Origin: Campylorhamphus procurvoides
Taxonomy: Eukaryota; Chordata; Aves; Passeriformes; Dendrocolaptidae
Direction of reading: 5' to 3'
Length of the DNA: 64,000 nt
NCBI GenBank assembly: GCA_013396655.1
Contig: WBMV01006658.1
Coordinates: forward strand, 1 to 64,000
The notes beneath the pieces were generated by a model. It worked only from the letters and a program-made list of their open reading frames with translations, had not been told where the DNA came from and did no database searches. Numbering within the stretch: position 1 is the first letter of the stretch; each line of letters starts with the position of its first letter. Of this stretch, positions 13,301 to 28,300 are shown piece by piece. A program made the position numbers and the translations under genes.

Positions 13301-16300
13301 TCAGAGGTGATAAGGATTGCCACAGCCAGTTGTATTCCTTGAGTAACTTTGGTTCTCTCAGGTCTTTACTCTCAAGGAAGGAATTTCTGTACCACCCTTA
13401 AGCTATGTGAAGCAAAAGTCATCATTCTAAACAGAGAAACAGACTTCAGGGAATAAAAAAATCATCTCTAATGTATTTTGCACATGGAGTAGATGATGGA
13501 GCAGGCTATCCTGTCTGGTAGCCTGTATGAATGAAAGCTTGAAAAATTTTACATGAGTCCTACAAACTGTTTCCTGTAGATGAGCTCTGGGATTATGATA
13601 ACTTTCTTTTGCCATGCTCATTTAGGAAATCAGTGTTTGATCTGTTAGTTTGCTTCAGTGGGTATCTCAGTACTAGACACAGAGCCACTTGCCACTTAGA
13701 ATAGAGTTCAGCGAACACAAGACATGTTTTGCCTAAAATTTAACCAGATGTTTTGAACATACTACAGCACAGGGCAAAATAGAGTTAGTATCAGCCTCAC
13801 TGAGAAGATGCTGTCGTGGCACGTCTGGAAATGAGCCAGTCGAGAACACAAGATCCAGTATAACTTTGCTGTCCAAGCACAGTGCTAGAACAGGCTGTAA
13901 TATGATATGTCTGAAGCTCAGTCCTAGTGGTGAGTGGTTAGACAACATGATGAACCAGCAAATAAAGTCAGTCTCCATTTGACTGCATCTTTCCTTGTTC
14001 CTGCAATCCTTGCAACAACTTGTGTGTTAAATCTTTGCAATTTTGTGACCTTGTAGGAGGACTGCATTAGGAGGTAAAGGTTAGTACAGCCAAAAAGAAC
14101 TGCTGACAAAGGTATCTGCTGATCCTCAGTGCTGGTATAAGGATGTGAGGAGTAAGGGCAGCCCTCAACAATATGGAGCTGTTAGATTGGCTCCACTGTC
14201 TTATTTCATCAGAGTTTCATCTGTAATTGTGTGTTTTGAGAAGTCAGAATCTCAAAAGCACAAGAAACTGTGGAGAACAAGTGTCTTCACTGTGGTATGC
14301 AGGGTAGTGAAGTGGGAGAGCGGAGAGAATGGGGCAGAAGAGGGCAACCTAAAGACACTCCTGAACATTGTAGAGCTTACCACTCCAGCCCTGAGCACTA
14401 GCTGAACCTGAACAGGGGATATCTTGACAATAGGGATCCTTTAGTCGAACAACAAAAGAAAATACAAAAATATACCCAGTATTATTTCTATTTTAATATA
14501 TCAGTTAAGAACAGAAGAAATTACAGAAACAGAATCATGGAGTCACTAAGGTTGGACAGGCACTGATCCCTTCTCTTGTGATGACCAGTGATAGGACCCA
14601 TGGGAATGGCATGAATCTGTGTCAGTGGAAGTTTAGGCTCGATATTAGGAAAAGGTTCTTCACCCAGAGGGTGAAGCCTGCCAGAGTTCTAGAAGTGTTT
14701 GGATTATACTCTCAGGCACATGCTGTGACTCTTGGAGATGGTCCTGTTCAGGGCCAGGAGTTGGACTTTCGTGATCCTTGTGGGTCCCTTCTAACTCAGG
14801 ATATTCTATGATTTTATGAATCTGTGATTCTAATGATGTCAACCTGAGCTCATTTATAGAATTTTTCTGAAATAGCATTTTTCTGTCTCTAAATGATTTG
14901 CTCAGTCAGCATCTACAGCCTCTTGAAAACCGAACTTCAATGCCTGGAAAACCTCAGAGCTATTATTGGAGTTAAGAAGCTTAAAGATCTCTGAGGATCT
15001 TCTCTCCTTAGTCTACTGCCATACCCATGTGTATGGGTTTATAGTCCTGTCAGCAAAAACTTATTCAGCTCTCTTGCAGCTCTGTATAAAAGAGTGCTAA
15101 CCAAGAGAAAGGATGCACAAAGGTAGACTCTCTGCATCCAGCTTCTTTCAGGATGAACTGTCATGCATTCCAACACAGCCTTCTCAAACAAATTGTTGTC
15201 CTGTTAATGCCAAGTATTTTCTGAAGCTAAAAGTTTCCTTGGCCATTTAAAAGAATTCCTCAATCTTATGTGTGAACATAGAGGACATCCTTACCAATTC
15301 CTCTGCATCTAGGATTTCATTTTCTGCGAAGGTGTGCCCTGATTTTTTTTTTTTTCTGGGTCACCTGTTATGCTTTGGTCTCTGGACTGTGTTTCAAGGT
15401 CCTTGCAAGGCTTTGATAAGTTTCTCTTTGGCTGTATTTCTAACCAAGCTCCTGTGGTACAAGGAGTCACAATAAGATTCCTCGTATTGGTAGACCTACA
15501 GATGTAGGTTCTGTCTGTCACGAATTACTGAAGGCTTCTTTGGTCCTTCTAGATTGCATGGCCAGACCTGTTTTGTTGTCTCTTGTATCAGCCTGACTAG
15601 CAGAGATGCCTAAGAACTTGGCGAATGTACTATCATTTATATGATTTATTTGTATTTCTTCCTATAATAGATACCTGTTGTTTAGTAAGTAGATGTTTAT
15701 AGGACACTGCCTTTTCCCTCCCCCCCAAAGAGATATTCAGAAGGAATATCACCTTGATTTAGTGAGCTTTCTTGGAAAGACTGGAGTCTTACAGCTTGTT
15801 GGACTGATTCACATGAATTTGGGGACCTGAGGGTAGGTAGGTAGGTTTGCTTGCCTTCTTATGTCATATTCTTGCAGAAAATATGACTATTTTGGTTTTC
15901 ACTGATGAAGAATGGTTCAGATATGCCACCACAAATGTGTGAAAGTTCTCTAACATGACTCATATTGTTTTATATCTATGAAAACTATTTTCTTTGTGCC
16001 AGTTTTAGATAGCACACATGCTAGTGTTTGTGGAAGTTGACCAAGGCGTATTCTCAAGAAACATTTCATACCTTGCTTTGGCACCAGCCTAGACAATTTA
16101 ATGCAGAACAAGTGTATGGAATGCACTTATACAGTGCATTTGCTTACTCTCCCAACTCAGATCATCATGTGACAATTTCAGCTGAGTGTGATGAGGTGTA
16201 ATGGGACAAAATTCGTGGTTCTAGATACAGAAAAGGCCATTCTAAAATTTTTTCTATGTATTGTAAGTCAGTGTTTGTGTCATGTTATCTTGCTAATGAG

Positions 16301-19300
16301 TGATGTGTGTTATTCTTCATATGTAAAATAATAGCTAAAGTCTTGTTCATTATACTTCCATTGTATGTTGGTAGGGCAGAACTGCAAAGAATTACTTGGG
16401 CAGTGTACGAAGTTCTGATGAGTGTGGACATCAGTAGTGTGGAGGTAAATGCTACCCCTGAGCAGTAGGAAGTAATTGAGCTGCTCCATGTTTTTTCATT
16501 GATCTGCTTCAGAAAATTATGTTGGTGAGAGTTTTTTCCTCTGAGGAAGGAACATTAAAGTGGAGCTACATAACTTAATCACTTCCTTTATTGCAGGTGT
16601 TGTTCTTGCTTTGGGACCAATGTGGAAACACTGAGAACTTTTGTTATCTCAATTTTACCTAAATTCCTCTTAAGCTGTGGTTAGATCCATCTAGATTGAA
16701 ACTGCATAGCTTTAGGACGTGGAATTTTACTGTGAGTTTGTTGCTACAGTACAGTTTCTCAAACAGTACTTTCAAGGTTGTGACTTGAGACTACGTGAGA
16801 TGCTTATTTTTGAACTTGGCAAAGGGTAGAGACATAGGGACTGGCAAAACATCTGTTTTGTTCTGGAGGAGGCTTACGAGCATGGCTTGAAATTGCCTAA
16901 TGAATTTTAATATGAAATTTATTACGATCAAGTAATTTCTTCCTTAATTATAGAACTTTTGTACTGAAAAATAATTCCCTGAGCATGACAGCAGATAGTC
17001 TGCCTGACAGCACTGCCTGACAAGTGTTCTCTTGTTTCTGAAGAATAGAATTAAGTCCCATTTCCCTCAGCAAACTGAGACAGAAACTTTTGTTTATGAT
17101 ATGCTTAACTGTGTGAAAGATTGAGGGGGGCTAATGTGCAAAAAACCTAAGTTTGTAGAGTGTGTCATCGTCTTCTGGTCCTCCTAGGAGAAAAGAGAGA
17201 CTGTACCTCTTGGGAAGCAAGTTCCAGTTGTATTGTGTAGATTAGATATTTGCTCTGGACTGATGTAGTCATATGTGTTTAGTATCCTTCAAAATACAGG
17301 AGAAAGCATTACAAGAAATACTACCATGTAGAACTGCCTCAGGCTTAGTTCCCCATGGATGTCCACTTCAAAGTTTATATAAAATGCATGTTATAACAGG
17401 CAAAAGTATTTAGACTTAGAGATACAGCTGATTATTGACTCAATTTTTTGTTTTCCAAGGTGGAGAGAATACACAGGGGTGATCCGATGGATGGACTTCT
17501 TTATCCTGCTAAGAAAATGCCACCGATAGCAAAAAGTGATACCGAGCAAGAAAAGGCATCTCAGAATGTTACTTCTTCAAAAGCAGACCTTTTGTTAAAA
17601 CCGAATATGGAGGCCACACCTGCATCACTGAGTAGCGACTTGAAGCAGAAAGTTGTTAGCATCTTGCTGAAATATTCCAATGGTCTTTGGGCTCATGCAC
17701 TTCCCAAAGTGTACCAAGACACTTACCAAATAAAATTTCCGGAAGAGATTCTCAATAACCTAGAGTTGCTCTCAGATGTATGTGTAGTGGATTACGTATC
17801 TGAAGTCCCCAGAAGGGCTATCCTCTATGCTAAACCCCAAAGGCGCATGGATGAAAATCTGAATGTCACTGAGAAAGTCCAGAGTCCTGATGATGTGAAG
17901 GCCACATCTGAACAGCAGTATGAAGAATCCAAGGAGCAGTATCCAGAGAACATAACTGTTCCTTCTCTAACCATTCCTTCAGAAGGATCTGTGTCCATCA
18001 TGGTGTTAGAACTGAAAAACACTAATGAGGTCCTGATTAGGCAAGTTTGTATTTTGGAATCTTATCTTTTTTTGCTTTATTTATAAATTCACATGGTCAC
18101 AGTGTGTGAGTGTGCCAGAAAAGGATTGATGAAGAGAATGTGTCAGGACTTTATTATTTACTTAATTTGCCAGTGAATCTTAAGCATCTTTTTGTTTGTG
18201 TGCTTAAGTGGAAATTTTCTGCAACTTTTTCTGTCCTGATTTGCTCACTTCTGTCACTAGCTTATCTGAGAATCCAGGCAGATTTGACTTGCTATTGGAA
18301 GACTTTTTAAAATAACCCTACTACAACACATAATAATATTCAGATATTACTGTTGTGCTCATGAAAATACTTCTATAACTAACTTACTATGTGTGGCTTG
18401 AGTGTGCTCAGATTCCACTTTGATTTTCATTTTTGGAAACAGATGATCTCTCATGCAACAACAAACTACTAGTGCTTCTTGATTTGGCTGTTAATCAGCC
18501 CAGCCTTAGAGGACAGTGTAAGAAGTGGATTGTAATCACTGTCTTAGGTATATGCTATTGTACTGTTCCAGGAAACACCATAGTAAGCTTTGTATACTTC
18601 ATTGTTGGGATAAAATGCTCAAATCCTAGCAGTTCTTTAAAACTTTAAACAAAAAAAAATCAACCCCTAAACATTTTTATAGAGGATATTTCACTTTTTA
18701 AATTATTTCAAATTGACCCTAATCTTAAAAAGTTTAAAGGTCACTTCAGAGGATGAATTGAGCAACTATATGGTAATATACTGTATTGACAGGTCTCTGG
18801 TTTTTTCCACTAGTTTCTGCAGTTTCGGCTTTTGTTAGATAGTTTTAGTCATTCTCAGATTAGGATTGAATTACTTACGTGTGCAGTTTACTTATAGATC
18901 CTGTTACCCCATTCCTCGTTGCTGCTTGGCAGCTTCAACACATTGGACTTACAGCTGAAATTTACATATCTTTTTTCTCCTTGGCTGTCAGTCATGTATT
19001 GGATTACTCAGTCTTGAACTTCATGTGTCACTCCACTGTTTTAGTTCCTTGAAGTCATGGAATATTAATACCTGATAACCTCTAGCAAAGATCCCTTTAC
19101 TTCAGCATTACAAGAAGAATTCTGATTTGGGAATGTGGCCATTTTTGTTTTTGCAGCTGTCACCATTCCTGTATTGTACTTTTTCTCAGATAAGGTTCTG
19201 TGTACATTGCTTATACATTTATTTTTGATACTGGTCTTGCCACAAAGCATAATTTAAGACAAGTTTCTTCATCCGTCATTCACGTTCGTGCTATCTCCAG

Positions 19301-22300
19301 CTGAACAAGTCAATCATTTTAGCAAAGAAGACACAGTTGAAATTTGTCAGCGAGCCTCAGCTTCAAAAAAAGAAACCACAGAAGGAAGAAAGAAAGGCTT
19401 CATGTTTTAGGTTGTTCCTGTGAGAGCTCTGCATTTAGTCTAAAACATGAAAGATGATGAATAGTGGTAGGAAAAACAGCCCATTTAAGACATGCAGTAT
19501 TCTCTACACAGAGATACAGAAACAGACACAATGCATATGTGTTGCATTGGGAAGAGCAGGAACAGATTACATCTCTCACTTCCAGCTTGCTAAGCAGGTG
19601 GAACTTAACTCTGCAGAACTTTTTCCTTCTCCCTGTACGCCTTTTAATTCCAGAACACTGATAACTTGCTGCACAGGGGAGTAATGATTCTTAGCTTTCC
19701 AATCTGTTATTTCAAGCACGTTTCCACTGATTATTTGGGAGAAATGCTTCAAGTCCATGGATTAAAACACTATATGACATTGATGAGCTGAGGATGATTA
19801 TATTAAAATTTCTCTACATAGTGGCAGTTCCCAAATTGTGGACCATATTTCTTGGACAATATTAGAGTTTCTGAATTTGTCAGCTCTGTGTAGGTACATG
19901 ATAAAAATTAGTGGTCTCTTGACCCTAGATATAGAAATTACTACTTAGGGTTATGGACAAGGTTATTTATTTGATATGATGAAACTAGCCCTGAAGGGAG
20001 TAGTTTTCTTGTCATGACAAGAAAATGTTAATGTACACATATAGGAAGGAAACAGTGCGTGGGCTTATCTGTCCTTACATGTCCTACCAGTCCCTTTCCT
20101 GCTCCTCTGTGCAAGGACTGTGTAATGGCTGTTGGTTGATGCTGGCTTTTGTGGGACATATAAAATCAGGACTGCTCTTTCAGTTCTGGGGACAGAGCAA
20201 TATCTCTTTACTTTCCTGGCATGTGGCCAAGTGTTGTTTGGCTGAAACCTTTCAACTGCAGTACTAATGATACTTGCAGCAGGCAAAGCTGCAAGGTTTG
20301 GGGCTATTTCTGTTTTAAGAAATGGAACAATTCAATGAGAAATCTGATACAGTCAGAATGAAAGTGAGGTGATAGAAGCACACCTAGATATTTGCTATAT
20401 CTCCACAACACTGTGATTAAAGGCAGATATGATCCACTAGATGCTGCGTTTGAATTCTCACAAGAAATAATTAACTATCACCACTTTTTCTTGGCTATCT
20501 CAAGTTTCTGTGCTACAGTTCAGACACTTTTTTCTCTCACCTTTTGCAATAGAAGGAATTTTATTGTATGTTTCACTTTGAAAGCATTCCCCTCTGTTCC
20601 TTTCACAATGAAGCAGCGGGCATTACTGAACATGTGAATTGGTTGCAGTTGAGATGAAGAATAATGCTGAATGCACACTTGTAGTGCCTGGCTACCTGCA
20701 CATAAATTAGTCTCTGATACACTTTTTTTGAGGTGGCTTTGCAGAACTCTTTTCTAAAACATCTGAAAAATAATTTTTCAATTGGCTTTGAGCAGCCAAA
20801 AACTTCTTCAGTATGATGGTCACTGTTTACTAGAAAATAGTGAGTGAGGCAGGAAATTCTGAAAGATTCTTCTGCTTTCTGTTGAGCTACTCCAATTTTC
20901 TATTAGGTCTCCTTATGAAACAAATATTGAAGAAACTTTCAAGTAGCATATACATGACTGTCACCCCACTTTATCTCCATTTTGAAGTAGATGAGCATTG
21001 TTTTATAGAAGCAAAAAGACTGTCATTCCGAAGAGCAGGCAGCTGTCTTTAAGAAAATGAGGGGTCCCTGGAATGAGATCAGATTTAACTAAATAAAGCT
21101 ACCATAGTATGTCATAGTACAGTATCTGCACTAATTCTGGGCATACAGCAGACGTTCAGAGTAAACTTGGATGTTTATAGGGAATCTAAACTATGTGGCA
21201 GAATTGTGTGGTATCAATCACTTTATGAACATGCTGAAACAGTAGCTACTAAATACAAATTTGTAAGTTTTCCTTTTGTCTTCTCTACTGTGATGTGTTT
21301 CCAAAGCATTCAGAACTTCCTTAGAGTTTTCAGAAAGTTTGTATCTTTTATTAAGGAAGATCTGTGTGACACAAACTGCTTCAGTGGGCACCATTAGACC
21401 AGCTGCCTACTGCTGACTGATATGGAGTGGGAAAGTAAACAGCACATGGTTTAACAGCTGATTTTAAAAGATATTTTAGATGTGTTGTTTTGAATCAACC
21501 TGAGTGAAAAGTAGATTAAGATGATCTTTGTTATTGACAGAGTAACTTTTTTTTCTATAGCCCTGTTAATGGGAAAAGAATTTGACCACTAGTATGCTTA
21601 GAAAATATATGTATCCATAATTTACTCATATTCATATATGCATGTAAATGTTCTTATGTTTTTATTCATCTTTTTTTCTAGTTGCATTCTAACTCTTGTG
21701 TTGGGTGGGTTTTTTTGTTTGTTTGTTTTTTAAACTGTAGGTATGTGGGCAAAGATTATTCTTCTGCCCAGGAACAAATGGAAGATGAGATGAAGGCATA
21801 CTACAGTCAGAACAGTACAATGTCACCAGCTCAGTCTCTGAGTGTTGGGCAACTTGTTGCAGTACATGCTGAAGAAGATGCCTGGGTGCGTGCTCAGATA
21901 ATTTCTCTAGAAGACAACAGAATAAAGGCAAGCAGTTACCTTTTTTGGCACTTGGAGAAAGAATGGAAACGATCTTGTATTTTAGATATGTGGTCAGTTC
22001 TTAAATATGTGCACTAGCATTTTCTGTTTTCTTGCCCTGAACTGCTTCTGTTTTCAGTTTATATGAGAAATTAAGACTTTTTTCAACTTATATAATTGCC
22101 AAAATTAAATGGTCTTTCAGGGTTTTTTCCATAAGTTGTTTGAATTTGAGGGGTTTTGTTTTGGGTTTTATGTGGGGCAGGCTCTCTGGCAATTTCATAC
22201 TGAAAATGTACTTCTGATTGGAGGCACAGTGCACTAACACTGTTTGAGGACTTGTACTGAAGTATCTCTAACATGCACTAAATAGCAAAAAAATGAGAGG

Positions 22301-25300
22301 AATATATTTTCCCCTTCCAGGTAGATCAAGTGTTCTGGGAGTTATATGTATTATGCATTTTAGTTAAACTGAGTTGAGATTATTTAATTCCACTGATAAA
22401 CTTTTCCTGGGCCAAGCATGCTCTTCCTGCCACCTACAGTGAAACTAAAACATCACACTAGAAGCTTAAAACTTATTAATTATTTCTTGCCTGGTCAAAC
22501 ACTAATGATATCTTTTTAATGTTTTTTGTTTCTTCCCCCAGTTAGATGACCTTTTATCCAGGCCTGCTTAACACACTTTTAAAGTTGAACCGTGTCATGA
22601 ATATTTAAAGAGTATGTGTACTAGAATTGAGGATTTTCTGAAAGTTAGTATTACACCCTTCAGCTCTAACTTGGAGGGGAGTTTCAAAACTTGATTTTTA
22701 AAGATTGTTGGGTTTAGAGAAGTGGCAAGGACATTGGTGCCATGCTTGCTTCTAATTTGTCCTTAACTAGAGCCATCACCCAAAAGAAGGCTATTGATTC
22801 ATTGCAGCATTTGCTGATTATCCTCTGACACAGTATTCAGATCCCCTTTCAATATTTGATATGCAGACATTTTGCATGATAGAGTTTAGAAAAAAGGTTG
22901 TAGAAAGTCCTGTGAAAGCCTTCTTTCTCTTGCTTTAGCTCCAGTTATTTGCTGCCAATCAGCGGTTTCTGTAATGATTTCCTGCATTGTATCAAAATTA
23001 AGACAAGCATAAATCAAGTGATTTCTTTAATGCTGTGAAAACGATAGGCAAAACTTATAATGGCACCTAAGTAGTATTTGACTTTTCAACACTTTCAAAA
23101 CTGTATAAATAAAAATTGTCACTTCATTACCTTTCTTTACATGGTTTGAGGTAATATATGCTGAATCCTTCCAGCACTGTTTGTATTGAGTTGAGATTCT
23201 GTAGGACAGTTGGAGAGTGTGGTTTTTGCAGAGATCTTGAGGAGAAGACTTTCACTGAAACCTCTGAACTTTCAAGCAGTGAGATAAACATGAAATTAAG
23301 AGTGTAGTGTACTACTAAACGAGCAAAACATAATTTGCCTGTGGCTGCACAGGGACTGTTGTAACTGAGTACATTTTCCCTAGACTCAAGAAAACATATT
23401 TACAATTATATTCATGATCTTGTGCTTTTATTCCCTTTTACATTTTTAGGTACGCTATGTTGATCATGGCTTCACTGAGTTTGTTGAAAGCAACAGTGTG
23501 TACAAACTACAGAAACAGTTCAGTTCACTGCCTTTTCAAGCTGTAAAATGTAAACTGGCAGGTAAGAGAAAGCCAGTGCTGACTGTACAGCTTATTGTTG
23601 CACAATTTATGGATTGAAGCATCTGTGAGACTGGGAGTTTTGATCCTTGTTTGTAGTAACTTTGTGGATGATAGCTTTTGTCCAGCAGAGCTAGTCTAAG
23701 CAGACACAGGTAGGCATGGAAAGAAGGAAAAGGGAGGAAAAAAGCAGAAGACTTTTATAAAGAAGTCTTGATATGAGAAGACAATTATATCCAGTATCTG
23801 TGTAATGGAGCTTAGTTGTTTCTGCACTTAACTTGGATGTCTTTTTTCCTTTAATATACGTGACCCTAAAGAAATAAAAGGAAACATTTACTGTTGTGTG
23901 AAAGCAATCTACTTGCACAACATTTTTTTCCAAAAATGAGGCACATCTGTTGCATCCAGGTCAGGCAGTATTTCTAAATATAGGCCTGTTTAGTTATATT
24001 AAAGTGATCTTTTCCCTTTCAATAAATCACATACTTGCAGTCTTCCTAGACCCTGCTGAAATTTATTTACCTTTCTAAAAGGGTAGGTCTTTCTAACATT
24101 AAAAACATATTTTATTTCTAATGTGTAAAATTGCTGTGAATGAGCTTGGCTTTTTTGTTTGGTTGTTTTTTTACTACTTGTATACATTCCATTTTTTCTC
24201 TACATGTTTGCCTTGATTCTTTCAAAAGAGGATCTTTTCTATTCCACCCCTCCCCCAAAGATGGCTTTCTATATTAAAAAGGCAGAAATTAAGTAGAATG
24301 CAAATAGGGGCACAGTACAACGTTTCTGCTGCATCCTGGTTCTTGGAAGTATTCCTGTTTTGAACACAGACTGGTTACTGTTTTTCCCTTTGAATACAGT
24401 GATACATAAAAAGTATGGTGTGTCTTACAGGACTGGAAGCCTTCTGTGATGATCCTGTCCTAGTAAAGACTGTCGAATCGCAGACATGCTTCAAGATATT
24501 TGCAGTGGAGATACTGGAGAAGAGTGATATTCCTCTTCTTGTTCTCTATGACACTTCTGGAGAAGATGATATCAACATCAATGCCACTTGTCTGAAGGCA
24601 TTATATGACAAGTCCCTTGAACTGCACCTACAGGTACAATTGTCCTGTTTCCTTCTTAATCCATTAAAAATCATTGACTGCTGAGGTCTTAGATGGACAA
24701 AAAACAGTAGTCAGAAATTTGCTAAGTGATTTTTTTCCCCTTTCATGTCAAAATCTTACTGTTGCAGGTAGATGCGCTATATACAAATGTTAGAGTAACC
24801 AGTGTTTTCTCTGATGGAAGCTTGTATTGCCAAGTGCCATCCAAAGGCTTGTCTAGACTTTCTGAAGTCTTGCAGAAACTAGAAGACTACTTTGGCTACA
24901 AGGTAAGTTCTGTGGTGAGGGAAGTGGTGAAGTCATGTAGCCTTTCTTCATTTTTCTTGTACATAAGTTCAAGTTTCTGTGGTAGCCATAGCCTATTAAA
25001 AAAGGCTATAAATTCTCTTCCTAGTTTGGTTTTTGGAGTGCATCTTCCAGCATGAAAGGTGTCTTTTAATGCTTCTTGTTCACAATCAGTCTCTAAGGCT
25101 TCAGTAACTACTTATACATTCTTTGAATAGTTAGAATAGTAATAATAAGGCTCTTAATGGGAAGCTTCCAATGGAAACTGCATCAGATTGGTATAAAGCC
25201 TGTGGAGATACTGCCTTATTTTTTTTCTGGAAATTTTAGTTATGTGATGGAGTTGAGTGCATAAATAACCTGGCCCACAGCATGCTGTGCAAAGTGGCAA

Positions 25301-28300
25301 TAAAAGCAGCATAGCCAAGGTCTGTTCTTTTTAACTTGGCTTTAACCTGGTGATTAAATGGCTTTGATCTGATACGTTGCATATCTTGTCCCTTTGTGCC
25401 CTTAGCAATTGAATGTTGTGCCTAATGTCAACTAGAAGTGATGCTTAGCAGGCATTTTCTAAAGTCTTAAGTTGGTTTAAATAAGGCATACGGCAGAGAA
25501 GTCTGACATTCCACCAGCCACTTACAGACACATGCAACAGTCCTCACTAGACTCAAGAGAATTTATGCCAGAGAGATCTTAAGAGGATCTATAATTTGTT
25601 CATAATTCAGATGAGCCTTACAGAATCAAATCATGTAATGCAGACCCTGTTAGAACTTCTGCTTGTGAAACTACTTTGTCAAAGTGTTTTTAGGTGTAAA
25701 AGTTGAGCTTTAGACCTGTTGTAAAATATAGAAATAGTTTATATTAAACATGTCTGCATTATCAGGATTCAGTTTCAAGCAAGCTAAACACTGAAAGAAA
25801 ATATATGGAAGCCTGAAAGGTTTAGCAACACAAAGGAAGGCAGCCAGGCAGGTATTTCAAAAGTTTGTATTTCGTGGAGAGAGTACATGCTATGATCTTG
25901 TTGTTACCAAAGAAAGACATTGATCTCGGATTCTTTTGTTATCAGGGTAAAAGAAGAAATCTTGACTTTGAAGCTAAACTTTTGTTTATTTTGCCTGAGA
26001 ATTTAAACAGACTAAGGTGTGGATGTTTTTTTTAAATGGAGTTTCTTCTTGCTTTTTGTATTGTGGCCATTATCCTGTTAACATTATTTAGGATTATTGT
26101 GGTGAATGTCACCCCAAGAGATTTTCATTTGAGTCAACAGTAAATTTGGTGTCCTAAATATCTCAAGAAATTATACCATTTAGAATATAAGCTAGGAGCT
26201 TCTTTAGTTTTCTGACACAGCTCTAAACTGTTCTTGCTTTTCAGAACAGTAATGGTTAGTAACTTCATATATTGTGTTTCCAAGTATTGCATTTTCCCCC
26301 CTGACGTTTTGTATTCTCTCAGTTTCCCTGTAAAATACAAGCTTGGAACTAAAACTTTGCCAATCGTGGAAGCTTAAAACAACCTGATAAAAAATGTTTC
26401 TGAAGCTGGAAAGAGACTTTGTATTTGAAACAGTGTTTTTGCTTCTCAGAAATATTTATGCCATGTGTGGCTTTTGAAGTGGTTAGTAGAGTGCCAGAGA
26501 GTAACAGCTCCATGCCATTTAATTTCTGGTTTTGTATTTGCAGCAAACTTCTGAGTTCAACGTATTGCTACCTTTCTGTGGCAAAATCTGCTTATTTCCT
26601 TCCAAAGGAAAATGGGCACGTGTGGAGGTAAGAAGGATTCAAAAAGCAGCTACAGTTTACCATACAGAAATGTCTCTTTGTTCAACTCAGTCTGAATCTT
26701 CAGTTCCCATGAAACATTTTGTAGTGTGTGTCAGTGAGGTTTCTAACCTCGAAATTATGCTCTTGCTTTCTTCTTTCAGATAAAAATTATTCACACTAGA
26801 CGGGCACTGGATGTGCAGTTTATGGATACTGGAACAGTTGCAACTGTAAAAGTATCAGAGCTCAGAGAAATCCCACCCCAATTTCTGAGGGAAGTAATTG
26901 CAATACCTCCTCAGGTATGAAGACATGTTAGACCTAACCTATTTAGATCTCTTGGCAGTGTTTGTAGTGCTGCTATTTCAAGATTTGTGTAATGAAATTT
27001 TTTTTGTTTCATAGCATTCAACACTGCGGTGTATTTCATTGTGCATCTTTGCCTGAAATAAATCACAATGTAGTCCTATGTATGGACAGTATACTGTCTA
27101 TGTGTAATGGTACTGGTTTTGGTTTTTGCCCTGTCCCTTTCTATTTGTCATATGATGTTGAATCTGTCAGCATTGTCCTGTGAACTGGAACTTATGGACT
27201 AGTTTTCATATTTTTAAATTATACCTTGTATACTTCGTTCTGTTCTTAGGCTTTAAAATGCTGCCTAGCAGATCTGCCTCCTAACACTGGCATGTGGACT
27301 CCAGATGCTGTACTGTGGCTGAGAGACTCTGTAATGAATTGTCCTGAATTTAGCATGAAGGTAAATAGTCAAAATGCCTATGGGACTTGAAATCCATAGG
27401 CGTGGGAAAAGAGCATTGGAAAAACAACATCAAAAGTTTAACAACTCATCAAATTGATTTTTCTTAGAAATGTAAAAGTTTGTAACCAGCTATTGGACAT
27501 AAACCCTATACAAAGTCCTTCTCTTAGGACATTTGACATAAAACTTACCTGCTTAAGCCTTTAGAATCTTTTCCCCTCAAGAATTTTTCAGCTTTCACAG
27601 CTGGTTTTCACATATTGCTTTCCAAGTCCAAATATGCAGCTAGAGTTATTTTACCAACTGATCAGAAAGGGATACAGTTGTTCATGTTTCAGCACATAAA
27701 AATATGGAATTTTTGAGTTAATCTCTAATTACTTTTATGCCTCTTCTGAGCATAGCATATTCTCTTTCTGATCTTAGAAAGCAGCTCTATTTTTTGTTTG
27801 TTTTTCTAATCGAGTTGGATTTATTATGTGTTTTATATATCTAGAACTTATTCTTGAGGTAAAATTATTTCCATTTCTGGTTTAATTAACCAAAAATATC
27901 CTTCTAAAGGAAAGCTGTTTCCAGCTACAGACTACACAAAGTTAATTTCCTCTCAAAAATTTGATTCCAGATCCTGTCAGAGCACTTTGAAAAAGTTCTT
28001 TGTAGCTTTCCTTAACTTTTTTGCTTTTTTTAGTCTAGACCTCTAGTCTGAGACTTATGCCTATGGCATCTGGCTTTTCTAAATACCCCCTTCCAAGAGA
28101 GTTTGTATTTGGTGCTAACTTTTGCTGGATTAAATAATAGACGGCAGATGTGTGCCTTAATTGTGGAAAGTTTTTATTCCTGGCTGGGAACATCAATGGA
28201 AGAAACTCTAAAGAAATGTTATATACTTTGACAAATTAAAATTTCAGTGCTTTACTGTTAATAATGCTAGTATATCTGGTGTTAAATAGGAAATAATTTT

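Larger units (their letters stand above)
5687..17459 (+). other. TDRD7: Long TDRD7 intron (11.8 kb) with CR1 debris
   Basis: The longest intron in the window, splitting LOTUS domain 2 from its last strand. It holds the CR1 pieces at 9210-10600, 11710-12080 and 14531-14832 and the A18 and T13 tracts. The rest (5830-9200, 12090-14520, 14840-17459) shows no gene or named repeat. Confidence 0.85.
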
